23,755 bases of DNA from positions 1 to 23,755 of the forward strand of contig JAOZRM010000014.1 of NCBI GenBank assembly GCA_029940175.1, written 5' to 3'. This stretch comes from Candidatus Sabulitectum sp. Lineage in GTDB: Bacteria > Fermentibacterota > Fermentibacteria > Fermentibacterales > JCC-6. Positions 1 to 7,999 of this stretch are shown here, in pieces (positions within the stretch are counted from its first letter, which is position 1; each line of letters begins with the position of its first letter). The notes beneath the pieces were generated by a model. The model did no database searches, was not told the origin of the DNA, and saw only the letters and a program-made list of their open reading frames with translations. The translations under genes and the position numbers were made by a program.

Positions 1-39
1 GAAGTTATAAAAAGCGGCTTCGGTGAAGAGATGATCTAA
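1..39 (+). CDS. ptsH: HPr phosphocarrier protein, C-terminal end only (partial)
   Basis: The first 12 codons read through to a TAA at 37-39 and encode EVIKSGFGEEMI. This resembles the usual end of HPr, the small phosphocarrier of the sugar phosphotransferase system, where a helix is followed by a GFGE-like tail. The TAA overlaps the next gene's ATG (TAATG), and that gene is enzyme I, HPr's phosphoryl donor. ptsH-ptsI is a very common gene order. The active-site histidine lies outside the window, so the call rests on the short tail and the context. Confidence 0.65.
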   Translation, partial: EVIKSGFGEEMI

Positions 40-1805
40 TGTTGTTCAAGGGGATACCTGCCTCTCACGGCATTGCTATCGGCCCGGCTTTTCTACTGAA
101 AGTCGAAGAACTTCGTCATGCAAAAAGATCCCTGGGATCTTCTGCTGCTGCTGCTGATAGTGAAGTCGTAAGATTCCAGAATGCCATTTCTGCGGTCAAG
201 CACGACCTCGAAAACATTGCCGACTCAATGGGAGATGTTGTTGAAGGTCGTCAGATTCTTGAGTTTCTTCTACTTCTTCTTCAAGATCCTACAATTAAAA
301 AAGAGGTTGAAAGCACTATTCACGGTGGAATGGTCAACGCTGAATACGCCGTAAGCACCACTCTTCGCGGAGTTATGGAAAAGTTTAATGTCATGGCCGA
401 TCCATACATTCGCGAGAGGGTCGCAGACGTTAAAGATGTTGGACGCCGAGTTATAGAGAAACTTTCAGGCACAGAAAAAGAGGCTTTAAAAAAACTTGAG
501 AAGCCAGTGGTTCTCGTGGCAAAAGATTTAGATCCCTCAGAAACGGCTGGGCTGAAACCAGGTCAGGTGCTTGCTTTTGTTACAGATATGGGAGGAAGAA
601 CTTCTCATACCACCATCCTTGCAAGAGCTCTGGGTATTCCTGCAGTAGTTGGGCTTCAAAAGATAACCTCTCAAATTAACCCGCGAGATATCCTGATCGT
701 TGATGGCATACACGGTCATGTAATAATAAATCCTACGAAAAAAGAGCTTAAGTACTACCGCGAGATCGGTGATAGATTCCAGGAAGCTGAAAACCTGCTC
801 AAGCGAATGAATCCCGGACCGGCACTTACTGAAGATGGAGTCAGGTTTGAACTGGCAGCAAACATAGAGCTTCCTCATGAGGTGGCAATTGTCAAACAAT
901 TCGGTGTGGATGGTATAGGTCTCTTTCGGACGGAATTTCTCAGGCTTATCCAGGAAAAGGGCGAGAATGAGAATGATCACTTCAACATATACGACAAGGT
1001 TGCTTCCGAAATGCACCCGAAGCCTGTGATAATTAGAACTTACGACATGGGCGGGGATAAATTTCGAACTGGCCTTGACTCCGCCCGAGAGGCAAACCCT
1101 TTCCTTGGGTACCGTGCTGTGCGTATCGGCCTGGACAGACCGGAAGAGTTTTCCATTCAGCTTCGAGCAATTCTAAGAGCTTCCGTTCATGGAAACGTCC
1201 GGCTGATGTTTCCCATGGTGACCCACGTTGAACAGCTTCGCAGACTCAAAGATCTACTGAATCTTGTTCAGAATGAGTTAACTTCTCAGGGGATTCCTTT
1301 TAACAGAGACATGCAGGTTGGAATTATGGTGGAAACTCCTGCCACTGTTCTCGCTCTGGATCTTATGCTGCCTTATGTAGATTTCGTTTCAATAGGTACT
1401 AATGATCTTACGCAATACACTCTGGCTGTTGATAGAGGAAATCCCAAAGTAGCTGATCTGTATGATTCTTTTCATCCAGCGGTACTCAGGCAGATCGATA
1501 CTGTTGTAAGACTTTGTCATTCACAGGGCAAATGGGTTGGGGTTTGCGGATCCATGGCAGGTAATCCTCTGGCTGTTCCACTTCTTATAGGGTTCGGGGT
1601 TGACGAGTTGAGCGTTGCTCCTGCTTTAATACCTGATGTGAAGAAAATGATCGCTGTGGTTACCATTGATGCTGCCAGAGAAATGGCAGAGAAATCCCTC
1701 TCTCTGGAGACAGGCCTGAGAACAAGGGCCCTGGTTCACTCTTACGTGATTGGGAAGTATCCGGAAATCCTGCTTGATGAAAATGACTGGAAACCAGGAG
1801 GCTGA
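39..1805 (+). CDS. ptsI: PTS enzyme I (phosphoenolpyruvate-protein phosphotransferase)
   Basis: Enzyme I takes phosphate from phosphoenolpyruvate onto a histidine and passes it to HPr in the cytosol. The 588-residue protein has full family length. The N-terminal HPr-binding and swivel region carries GGRTSH with the phospho-accepting His190. The C-terminal PEP-binding barrel keeps R297 (GLFRTEF), R333 (IIRTYDMGGD), E432 (VET), N455/D456 (GTNDLTQY) and the acid/base C503 (GVCGSMAG). The intact catalytic set says it is active. The start codon overlaps the stop of the partial ptsH, so the two are coupled. No sugar-specific EII component is in the window, so the downstream role (sugar uptake or regulation) cannot be told. 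A short alanine run near residues 36-39 comes from a GCT repeat. Confidence 0.97.
   Translation: MLFKGIPASHGIAIGPAFLLKVEELRHAKRSLGSSAAAADSEVVRFQNAISAVKHDLENIADSMGDVVEGRQILEFLLLLLQDPTIKKEVESTIHGGMVNAEYAVSTTLRGVMEKFNVMADPYIRERVADVKDVGRRVIEKLSGTEKEALKKLEKPVVLVAKDLDPSETAGLKPGQVLAFVTDMGGRTSHTTILARALGIPAVVGLQKITSQINPRDILIVDGIHGHVIINPTKKELKYYREIGDRFQEAENLLKRMNPGPALTEDGVRFELAANIELPHEVAIVKQFGVDGIGLFRTEFLRLIQEKGENENDHFNIYDKVASEMHPKPVIIRTYDMGGDKFRTGLDSAREANPFLGYRAVRIGLDRPEEFSIQLRAILRASVHGNVRLMFPMVTHVEQLRRLKDLLNLVQNELTSQGIPFNRDMQVGIMVETPATVLALDLMLPYVDFVSIGTNDLTQYTLAVDRGNPKVADLYDSFHPAVLRQIDTVVRLCHSQGKWVGVCGSMAGNPLAVPLLIGFGVDELSVAPALIPDVKKMIAVVTIDAAREMAEKSLSLETGLRTRALVHSYVIGKYPEILLDENDWKPGG
1796..1801 (+). 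promoter_or_regulatory. Consensus Shine-Dalgarno for the nucleotidyltransferase gene
   Basis: A perfect AGGAGG lies inside the last codons of ptsI, seven bases before the ATG at 1809. It supports that start and suggests efficient independent re-initiation after ptsI. Confidence 0.7.
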
Positions 1806-1808
1806 CAC

Positions 1809-2789
1809 ATGCATTGTATCATACCCGCCGCAGGCAAGGGCACAAGAATGCGGCCATTGACCTGGTCAAATCCGAAACCTCTGATTCCCGTTGCAGGGCA
1901 GCCTATGCTGGCTCATGTAATTGATTCACTACTGGAAGCGGATGTTGATCACATAACACTTATAGTCGGTTACCTGGGAGATGTGATCGTTTCATGGGCA
2001 AAAACTGCATATCCCAACATCAAAGTTGATTTTGCAGTGCAGGAAGTAGCAGATGGTCTTGCCTCGGCGGTTCTTCTGGCTGAACGATTTGTAAGTGATA
2101 CTCCAACAATGATTGTTCTTGGTGATACCCTTTTTTCGGCAGATCTTTCCGTCCTGAGGGGTGAACCAAGGAATATGATAGTAACCTCGCCAGTGGATGA
2201 TCCATCAAGATTCGGTGTTGTGATCATGGATGGCAGCTGTGTGGTAAAACTTGTAGAGAAACCATCTGAACCCATAAGCAATCTTGCTATTGTGGGTGTG
2301 TACTATTTTGCCAGCGGCAGAACACTCATGAGCTACTGCAGAGAACTAAAAGATAAAAATATTAAAACCAGAGGCGAGTATCAACTTACAGATGCAATGC
2401 AACTTATGCTTGAGAATAACGAGCCTTTTGGAATACTGGATATAGACGGATGGTACGACTGTGGAAAACCGGAAACTCTTCTTGAGACAAACAGAGAACT
2501 CCTTGATAAGACGGGAAGCTCTGGTCACCCGGTGCTGGACAATTCCGTAGTAATTGATCCCTGCTTCTTTGGAGAGGGAACAGTACTCAGGAATTCTATT
2601 GTTGGTCCGTGGTTTTCCGGTGGAGCAGGAGTTCTTATTGAGAATTCCAGAATAAGCAACACCATTGCAGGGTCCGATTCTGTATTTAAGCATGTTAACT
2701 TGACAGAAACAGTTGCAGGGGAGAGGTCAATTGTGCAGGGATCTCCATCCAGAATGTACATAGGTGACGATTCTGTCACGGAGACTTAA
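1809..2789 (+). CDS. Sugar-1-phosphate nucleotidyltransferase (RmlA-like, long form)
   Basis: It likely makes an NDP-sugar from an NTP and a sugar 1-phosphate for the glycosyltransferases that follow. The N-terminal Rossmann-like domain starts with the nucleotide-binding signature PAAGKGTRMRPLT (6-18) and PKPL (22-25). Metal-binding aspartates are in LGDTLF (D106) and YDCGKPETLLETN (D217). Residues about 230-326 look like a short left-handed beta-helix tail, with repeated V-I-x-N-S-x-I patterns, as in long RmlA or GlmU-type enzymes. At 326 residues it is a little shorter than long-form RmlA. The base and sugar specificity (dTDP-, UDP- or other glucose) cannot be read from the sequence. The start has a strong ribosome site and lies 3 bases after ptsI. 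Confidence 0.85.
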   Translation: MHCIIPAAGKGTRMRPLTWSNPKPLIPVAGQPMLAHVIDSLLEADVDHITLIVGYLGDVIVSWAKTAYPNIKVDFAVQEVADGLASAVLLAERFVSDTPTMIVLGDTLFSADLSVLRGEPRNMIVTSPVDDPSRFGVVIMDGSCVVKLVEKPSEPISNLAIVGVYYFASGRTLMSYCRELKDKNIKTRGEYQLTDAMQLMLENNEPFGILDIDGWYDCGKPETLLETNRELLDKTGSSGHPVLDNSVVIDPCFFGEGTVLRNSIVGPWFSGGAGVLIENSRISNTIAGSDSVFKHVNLTETVAGERSIVQGSPSRMYIGDDSVTET

Positions 2790-3798
2790 CCGCCGAATTG
2801 CTCTGTATGCATCGTCTTCCGCAAACCGCGGCGGAACTGGTGTTTATACAAAAAGACTTATTAATGGATTTAAAACAGCTGGAATAACGAATGTGATTCC
2901 TCTGGGGTCACAACAATCAGGGTTTGTTGGAAAGCTTGTTTCTGAGCACTATTCAATTCCGCACATTGTTAAAAAGGAGGGATTTGAACTTGTTCATCTG
3001 CCCGCGTTTGGTGGGAATGTTGCAGGCACAGTTCCATTTGCTGTAACTGTTCATGATATGGCATTCATGGTTCGAAGGAAATGGTTTCCTTTCCTAAGAT
3101 CACTTTATTACAGATTACATTTCCCAATGGTGGCTAGAGGTGCATCTGTTATCATAGCAGACAGTGATTTTACCGTCTCGGAAATTAAAAAATACCTGGG
3201 GCTGGATGCATGTCGAGTATACCTGTCTGCTCCACAAAACAATGCGGACCCGATGATGTTTCGGAGAGCTTTCGGCATAGATGGCAAGTACATATTGGCA
3301 ACGGGCACAGTTGAGCCAAGAAAAAATATCAATGCTCTTCTTGAAGCCTGGCCTTCCATCAGACTGGTTCATCCGGAACTAACCCTTGTTATTGCCGGAA
3401 GATGGGGATGGGGTAGAAAAGAAACAAAACACGCTCTTTTGAACACTCCGGGGGTCAAATGGGTTGGTTCAATATCGGAAGGCCATCTTTCCAGCGCTTT
3501 TTCCGGTGCGAGACTGATGGTTTACCCTTCTCTTTATGAAGGGTTCGGGCTGCCACCGCTGGAATCAGCCGCTTCGGCAGTTCCATTCGTCATAGGCCCC
3601 GCAGTTACTCTCAGGGAGATCTATGGATCTGTTGCTGCTGCAATATCAGGGGAAACACCATCCTCAATAGCCCAGGCTGTTCTGAATGCTCTTGATATGT
3701 CGAAAAAACCGGATGAACTTCGTGAATTCGCCAGTCATTTTACGAATGTAAGGATGGCTGAGAATACTTATGCTGCCTACAGAAAAGCATTTTCATGA
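2764..3798 (+). CDS. GT4-type (GT-B fold) glycosyltransferase
   Basis: A retaining glycosyltransferase of the GT-B fold, probably adding a sugar from an NDP-sugar to a surface-glycan precursor at the cytoplasmic membrane face. An N-terminal glycine-rich acceptor loop (GGTGVY, 23-28) is followed by VHDMAF (96-101). The C-terminal donor domain has GTVEPRKNI (181-189) and the EX7E motif in YEGFGLPPLES (E259, E267). The length of 344 is normal. The GTG at 2764 is the only convenient start just before the first beta strand (RRIALYAS). It makes a 26-base overlap with the preceding pyrophosphorylase gene, which suggests translational coupling. Donor and acceptor cannot be assigned. Confidence 0.88.
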   Translation: MTILSRRLNRRIALYASSSANRGGTGVYTKRLINGFKTAGITNVIPLGSQQSGFVGKLVSEHYSIPHIVKKEGFELVHLPAFGGNVAGTVPFAVTVHDMAFMVRRKWFPFLRSLYYRLHFPMVARGASVIIADSDFTVSEIKKYLGLDACRVYLSAPQNNADPMMFRRAFGIDGKYILATGTVEPRKNINALLEAWPSIRLVHPELTLVIAGRWGWGRKETKHALLNTPGVKWVGSISEGHLSSAFSGARLMVYPSLYEGFGLPPLESAASAVPFVIGPAVTLREIYGSVAAAISGETPSSIAQAVLNALDMSKKPDELREFASHFTNVRMAENTYAAYRKAFS

Positions 3799-4868
3799 AG
3801 ATACTTCAGGTTTACAAAGATGTTTTTCCTCAGGTCAACGGTGGAATTGAAAGATACATGCATGATGTTTCTCATTTCTTGCAGGACCGAGGTCATTCTG
3901 TAAGTATTCTTGTTGCTGGAGGTGGCCACAGAATTGTGGATGGACTCTCCGTTTCCGGCATCTGGTCACCCGGAAGAATTCTATCTAATCCTGTAGCACC
4001 AGGTTATGCCAGATTCTTCACGGAGACTGATGCAGATGTTATCCATTTCCATCTGCCACTTCCATCAGCGGTCCTGGGATGGTCATTGGTGCAAAAGAGT
4101 AGAAGAAAGCCGTACATTGTCACATACCATAGTGATATAGTTCGTCAATCCTTTGTTATGCCTGTCTATGGACCGTTACTGAAAAGGTTTCTTGAAGGTG
4201 CGTCAAAAGTAATAGCCACATCACAGAAATACATTCTCACCTCAAAATACTTGAGTAGCCTGCAGAACACCGCAGCAATACCCATTGGTGTGGATCTTGA
4301 GCGATTCAAACCGGATTCAGATGTTCAAAGAGATTACTATCTTTTTGTTGGACGTTTTAGAAGATACAAAGGTATTTTTGTTCTTCTTGAGGCCTGGAGA
4401 GAAATGCAGGATCCTCCGGACCTTGTCCTTGCCGGTGGTGGTGGACTTATTCAAAAAGTCAAGGAGTTCATCAAAAAGCACAACCTTCCTGTTACAATCG
4501 CTGTGAATGTTACAGATAGCCAGCTGGTTAGATTGTATCAGGGAGCAAAAGCTCTTATTCTTCCTTCTATTCAGCGGAGCGAAGCATTCGGTATGGTTCA
4601 AGTAGAAGCCATGGCCTGTGGAACTGCAGTGATAAGCAGTAACCTGCCAACTGGCGTGTCCTGGGTGAACAAACACAACGAAACAGGCCTTCTGTTTTCT
4701 CCAGGAGATCCTTCAGCTTTATGCAGAGCTGTTGATCAATTTGAGAAATCGGATAAGAAAAGAGAAGAAATGTATTCCCGGGCACTTAGCAGGGCTCAAA
4801 ACAATTTTGACAGCACAGCACTTTTTCGTAAAGTAGAGGAATGCCTTATAAAAGCAACAGAGAACTAA
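3795..4868 (+). CDS. GT4-family glycosyltransferase
   Basis: A second GT-B glycosyltransferase that starts on an ATGA overlap with the first. N-terminal VNGGIERY (14-21) is the acceptor-side glycine loop and TYHSD (110-114) is the interdomain motif. The donor domain shows FVGRFRRYKG (184-193) and EX7E in RSEAFGMVQVEAMACG (E263, E271), followed by GLLF, which typically contacts the nucleotide sugar. It resembles mannosyl- or glucosyltransferases of the PimA/WbaZ type, but the sugar is not predictable. Together with the pyrophosphorylase and the first transferase it forms a three-gene glycan module. Confidence 0.9.
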   Translation: MKILQVYKDVFPQVNGGIERYMHDVSHFLQDRGHSVSILVAGGGHRIVDGLSVSGIWSPGRILSNPVAPGYARFFTETDADVIHFHLPLPSAVLGWSLVQKSRRKPYIVTYHSDIVRQSFVMPVYGPLLKRFLEGASKVIATSQKYILTSKYLSSLQNTAAIPIGVDLERFKPDSDVQRDYYLFVGRFRRYKGIFVLLEAWREMQDPPDLVLAGGGGLIQKVKEFIKKHNLPVTIAVNVTDSQLVRLYQGAKALILPSIQRSEAFGMVQVEAMACGTAVISSNLPTGVSWVNKHNETGLLFSPGDPSALCRAVDQFEKSDKKREEMYSRALSRAQNNFDSTALFRKVEECLIKATEN

Positions 4869-5359
4869 CACTTCTGCTACTTACTGCAACTGCATTAGGC
4901 GTAGTGGATAGTCTGATACCACGTCCAATGCCATTTATGAAACTTGGACTTGCAAATATTGCTTCAGTGATAGCAGTGGTTAGATACGGTTTTTTAAAGA
5001 CACTTGAATTGAATCTTCTCCGGGCTTTTGCAGTATCGCTGATAACGGGAATTCTGGCAACACCTTCATTCCTGCTATCGATTTCAGGAGCTGCAGTAAG
5101 TGCCATAACCATGGGATTGCTCTGGAAATTATTACCGGACAGATTGTCACTTTCAGGGTTGTCGGCAGCTGGGGCTGTTGCATCTCTATGGGCGCAGCTT
5201 CTCGCTGCGGGTTTCATTCTTTCGGGACTTCCTTTGCAGAATATTGTATTATTGCTGACTCTGTGGGGGGTTCTTTCCGGTTCAGCGGTTGGATTGCTGG
5301 CGCAGAAGGCGATGAGCAGGAGCTTAAAAACTGGAGTGTTGCACAAGGCCGAAGGTTAA
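4841..5359 (+). CDS. Gx transporter / heptaprenyl diphosphate synthase component I-like membrane protein
   Basis: This 172-residue integral membrane protein matches the Hpre_diP_synt_I (PF07456) type. It has an N-terminal helix ending in DSLIPRPMPFMKLGLANI (23-40), then R61 and SPS-like spacing in ATPSFLLSISGA (73-84), and about five hydrophobic helices. The family is named for the small subunit of heptaprenyl diphosphate synthase, but it looks like a substrate-binding (S-component-like) membrane transporter and its substrate is unsettled. It overlaps the upstream glycosyltransferase by 28 bases. A GAGG sits just before the ATG. No NusG-domain-II or prenyl synthase partner is seen here. Confidence 0.8.
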   Translation: MPYKSNRELTLLLLTATALGVVDSLIPRPMPFMKLGLANIASVIAVVRYGFLKTLELNLLRAFAVSLITGILATPSFLLSISGAAVSAITMGLLWKLLPDRLSLSGLSAAGAVASLWAQLLAAGFILSGLPLQNIVLLLTLWGVLSGSAVGLLAQKAMSRSLKTGVLHKAEG

Positions 5360-5381
5360 ATTAAGATACACAGGTGGGAAG

Positions 5382-5385
5382 GGAG
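5382..5385 (+). promoter_or_regulatory. Ribosome site deciding the TTG start at 5390
   Basis: A purine-rich run (GGGAAGGGAG, 5376-5385) lies four bases before TTG at 5390. No ATG or GTG is suitably placed, so this site decides the unusual TTG start of the DUF4321 gene. Confidence 0.5.
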
Positions 5386-5389
5386 ACTT

Positions 5390-5662
5390 TTGTTACACGG
5401 CAGGTCCACCAGATTCTGGGTTTTCATTGCTCTTGCGGGCATGATGACTGGTACTGTTTTCGGCGAAGCGATCGGTGCACTATTGCCTGATGGCTCCGTT
5501 GCGCTGAGACAATTTTTCAGTGGAAGTGCTGAGTTCTCTGTTGGTCCATTGGGTTTTGATTTATACATTCTCAGATTTCATTTAACTGAGATTGCAGTGA
5601 AACTCAATATCATGACATTCGCCGGTCTTCTTGCAGTTGGTGTTCTTTACAAATGGTTCTGA
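5390..5662 (+). CDS. DUF4321-like small two-helix membrane protein
   Basis: This 90-residue protein has a first membrane helix (about 9-30), with glycines in GMMTGTVFGEAIG. A short extracytoplasmic loop carries SVGPLGFDLYILRF, and a second helix (about 68-88) ends in YKWF. This layout fits the DUF4321 family of small membrane proteins found across Firmicutes and other phyla, whose function is unknown. It begins with TTG behind a good ribosome site, 30 bases after the Gx-type transporter and 19 bases before tatA, so it is probably co-transcribed with both. Confidence 0.7.
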   Translation: MLHGRSTRFWVFIALAGMMTGTVFGEAIGALLPDGSVALRQFFSGSAEFSVGPLGFDLYILRFHLTEIAVKLNIMTFAGLLAVGVLYKWF

Positions 5663-5668
5663 CCAAAC

Positions 5669-5674
5669 AGGGGG
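5669..5674 (+). promoter_or_regulatory. Ribosome site deciding the tatA start
   Basis: AGGGGG lies seven bases before the TTG at 5682, the ideal spacing. It supports a short TatA beginning MGRIGTTEL rather than an upstream TTG at 5631, which would overlap the DUF4321 gene and add a non-homologous leader. Confidence 0.65.
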
Positions 5675-5681
5675 TTTGATT

Positions 5682-5891
5682 TTGGGTCGTATTGGAACCA
5701 CTGAGCTTGTTCTGATTCTGGTAGTACTGCTGCTTCTTTTTGGAGCAAAGAGAATTCCTGATATCGCCAGATCGATAGGGAAGTCGATGAATCAGTTCAA
5801 GAAGGGCTTGAAAGACGTAGATATGAATTCTGAAAGTGATAATGAAAATGAAAAAAATGATAAGAATAAAAAAGAGCAGAGCGAAGGGTGA
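5682..5891 (+). CDS. tatA: Twin-arginine translocase subunit TatA
   Basis: TatA forms the protein-conducting element of the Tat pathway, which exports folded proteins. From the TTG start the 69-residue protein has the family pattern: an N-terminal GRIGTTEL with the conserved Glu8, one membrane helix (about 9-20), the FG hinge (F20-G21), then the amphipathic helix AKRIPDIARSIGKSMNQFKK and a charged tail. The tail is unusually rich in Asn, Asp, Glu and Lys. TatC, TatB and an obvious Tat substrate are absent from the window, so they must be elsewhere. It lies six bases before an MglA-type GTPase gene. Confidence 0.9.
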   Translation: MGRIGTTELVLILVVLLLLFGAKRIPDIARSIGKSMNQFKKGLKDVDMNSESDNENEKNDKNKKEQSEG

Positions 5892-5897
5892 TTCCGT

Positions 5898-6500
5898 ATG
5901 GCAACTGTTAGCTACAGCGCAAAAGAAATTGACTGCAAGATAGTCTATGCAGGGCCGGGTCTGTCGGGCAAAACCACTAATGTTAAATACATTCACGGCC
6001 AGGTAGCTTCAGATTCACGAGGAAAACTCATTTCACTGGCAGCGGGTAACGACAGAACCCTGTTTTTTGATTTTCTCCCCTTGGACTCTGGTGAGATCAA
6101 CGGATTCAAAATCAGACTTCATCTCTACAGTGTCCCTGGCCAGGCAATGTATTCTGACAGTCGCAGGCTCATTCTTCAAGGTGTGGATGGTATAGTATTT
6201 GTAGCAGACTCGCAGGAATCGAGAATGGATGCAAATATTGCCAGTTTAAGAGATTTGAAGGAAAATCTGCGCGGCCAGAGAAGAAAGGGAGTAAGTCTTG
6301 TACTGCAGTGCAACAAGAGGGATCTTCACGATGCAATCCCCGTTGCTGAAATTGTCAAGGAACTGGGATTAGCCAGAGTTCCATGTCTGGAGTCTGTTGC
6401 TTCCGAGGGCACCGGTGTGTTTGAGACCCTTCGCCGTGTTAGCAGGATGGTAATAGGAAGACTGCACAGGCAATTTGAAATACTGGAAGGAAGAGCCTGA
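5898..6500 (+). CDS. mglA: MglA-family small GTPase (first copy)
   Basis: A bacterial Ras-like GTPase of the MglA group, which sets cell polarity and motility in Myxococcus and has wider, poorly known roles elsewhere. The P-loop is GPGLSGKT (19-26). The catalytic arginine region is NDRTLFFDFLP with R53, the arginine used for hydrolysis in MglA. Switch II is VPGQ (79-82) and the guanine-specificity motif is NKRD (139-142). All elements are intact, so it should bind and hydrolyse GTP. Length 200 is normal. Its TGA overlaps the next gene's ATG (TGATG), so it is tightly coupled to a transmembrane zinc-module protein that is a likely partner. No MglB/roadblock protein is seen nearby. Confidence 0.93.
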   Translation: MATVSYSAKEIDCKIVYAGPGLSGKTTNVKYIHGQVASDSRGKLISLAAGNDRTLFFDFLPLDSGEINGFKIRLHLYSVPGQAMYSDSRRLILQGVDGIVFVADSQESRMDANIASLRDLKENLRGQRRKGVSLVLQCNKRDLHDAIPVAEIVKELGLARVPCLESVASEGTGVFETLRRVSRMVIGRLHRQFEILEGRA

Positions 6501-7963
6501 TGTCTGAATCTTTTGTTGATCTGCTGCTTGTTAGATTGGGACGCGAAGAGGAAAAAAGAAAAGTTCTCAAACTACTTATCACTAATCTTGATCTTTCTGT
6601 CACGGAAGCTGAAAATGCTGTAAAAGATTCTCCGTCAGTGATAAAAGAAGCTGTTCCCATGAGCGAGGCTCGTGTGATTCAAAAAGATCTATATCCATAC
6701 ATTGACTTGCTACCCAGGCTTGAAGAAGATGCAGGCAGTGACTCTGTAGAAGACGAGAAGGCAGTATCCACTTCCGGTTCTGACTATGACGATGCAAACG
6801 AGGACATTGTTAAAGACGAAACAGAAATAGACGAAGATGATATGTACCAATCCAATGAAGATGAGAGTGAAACCGAGCACTCCACCGATAAGGATGAGGA
6901 AGAAAATGATGTAGAGGGTGATGACTATGACCCTGTGATAATTTCCTCTGTAAATGAAGAGATCCGGTCCACTAACAGATGTCACATTTGTGGTCGAACT
7001 CCAACAGACGGAGAACGACTTGCCCCATGCAGAACCTGCTCTGATCTAACATGCCGCGACTGTTTCGATAGAGTAGCGCACGTGTGCAACAAGTGTGCCG
7101 CAGATGGAAAAACAATAGATCGGGCCAATGAAGGAGTGACCGGTGCTCCTGACGCTGGACTGGAATTTGATTCAGACGAAATCGCAACTGGAAGTGGTGA
7201 AAAATCCGGAGCTCCCAGGATTGCTTTAACGGTGTTTGTCTTACTTCTGGCCATGGCTGCTGCTTTCTATTTTGTAGATCCAATGAACTTGTTCAACACT
7301 GATCACTCAACGATCGTTTCACACAACAACATTGCTGATGCAGATACGACTTCTGACGCTGCAGACTCAGTAGAGAGCATCTTGCCGGTGGACACTTTAG
7401 ATGTGAATTCAGAAACCGTTGACACAGTTTCTGTTAAACCGGACACTTTCACTGTAGATGATCCTCACGGTGTTTTATCAATGGTGCTTCCTGAAGCTTA
7501 TGTTGCAATTGACGATGCCCCTGCAGTGAATTTCCAGTTGACACTGCCTTCTGGTATTCAAGCTGACATCCCGCGTGAGGAAAGTGAGATTCTATTTCAT
7601 CAAATGTCAGTGATAGCATCTTCTATTCCTGTGGTTCTGGATACAGGTGTATTCCTTGTGTACCATGATACTACCAGTGTTCTGGTTCTTGCTCTTCTTC
7701 ACCCGGAGGAATCCGGAGCGAGGATTGAGTTGATGCGGGAATTAGCTAAATGGCTTTTGCAATCCGGAGTGGATCAGCTGGTTCTTGTTTACAGGGAAAC
7801 CATTTATCAGGATGCTGTCCCCATGAGCCTTGTGAGGGAAGTATTCCCAGATGTGGAAGGTATACTGAATCCCAGCCAGTTCAGAACCTTTTTCAGTTAC
7901 AGGGACGACTGCTGGGAATCAGTAAACGGTCCAGTTGTCGACTGGCTTTCAAATATAGAATAA
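6500..7963 (+). CDS. Single-span membrane protein with L7/L12-CTD-like, acidic and eight-cysteine zinc modules
   Basis: Not recognised as a named family. Reading the 487 residues: 1-76 resemble the C-terminal domain of ribosomal protein L7/L12 (compare SVTEAENAVKDSPSVIKEAV with its EAK-LVE-AP-KEGV pattern). Residues 77-150 are a very acidic, probably disordered linker. Residues 161-199 hold eight cysteines as four CxxC pairs (C161/164, C177/180, C185/188, C196/199), which fits a cross-brace zinc fold like RING or FYVE. Residues 240-259 form one membrane helix. Residues 260-320 are a Thr/Asp/Val-rich linker and about 325-487 a compact extracytoplasmic domain. By topology the zinc and L7/L12-like parts face the cytosol, next to the coupled MglA GTPase. 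I infer a signalling or scaffold role; there is no catalytic motif. Confidence 0.75.
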   Translation: MSESFVDLLLVRLGREEEKRKVLKLLITNLDLSVTEAENAVKDSPSVIKEAVPMSEARVIQKDLYPYIDLLPRLEEDAGSDSVEDEKAVSTSGSDYDDANEDIVKDETEIDEDDMYQSNEDESETEHSTDKDEEENDVEGDDYDPVIISSVNEEIRSTNRCHICGRTPTDGERLAPCRTCSDLTCRDCFDRVAHVCNKCAADGKTIDRANEGVTGAPDAGLEFDSDEIATGSGEKSGAPRIALTVFVLLLAMAAAFYFVDPMNLFNTDHSTIVSHNNIADADTTSDAADSVESILPVDTLDVNSETVDTVSVKPDTFTVDDPHGVLSMVLPEAYVAIDDAPAVNFQLTLPSGIQADIPREESEILFHQMSVIASSIPVVLDTGVFLVYHDTTSVLVLALLHPEESGARIELMRELAKWLLQSGVDQLVLVYRETIYQDAVPMSLVREVFPDVEGILNPSQFRTFFSYRDDCWESVNGPVVDWLSNIE

Positions 7964-7999
7964 CCACTGATCAGGTTCAGAAACAGGAGTTCTTCATCC

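Noticed and set aside
138..157. CTG/GCT triplet run in ptsI
   Set aside because: It encodes a short alanine stretch in a variable surface loop and is too short to be a functional repeat.
4846..5346. 166-residue minus-strand open frame opposite the Gx-type transporter
   Set aside because: The plus frame has the transporter motifs and hydrophobic helices. The minus frame is a serine- and arginine-rich complement with no motif.
5631..5681. Upstream TTG extension of tatA
   Set aside because: It would add 17 residues with no TatA homology and overlap the DUF4321 gene, while an ideal ribosome site points to TTG 5682.
7964..7999. CTGATCAG palindrome before topA as a possible operator or terminator
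   Set aside because: The stem is four base pairs with no loop to spare and no T run follows, so it is not a credible terminator or operator.
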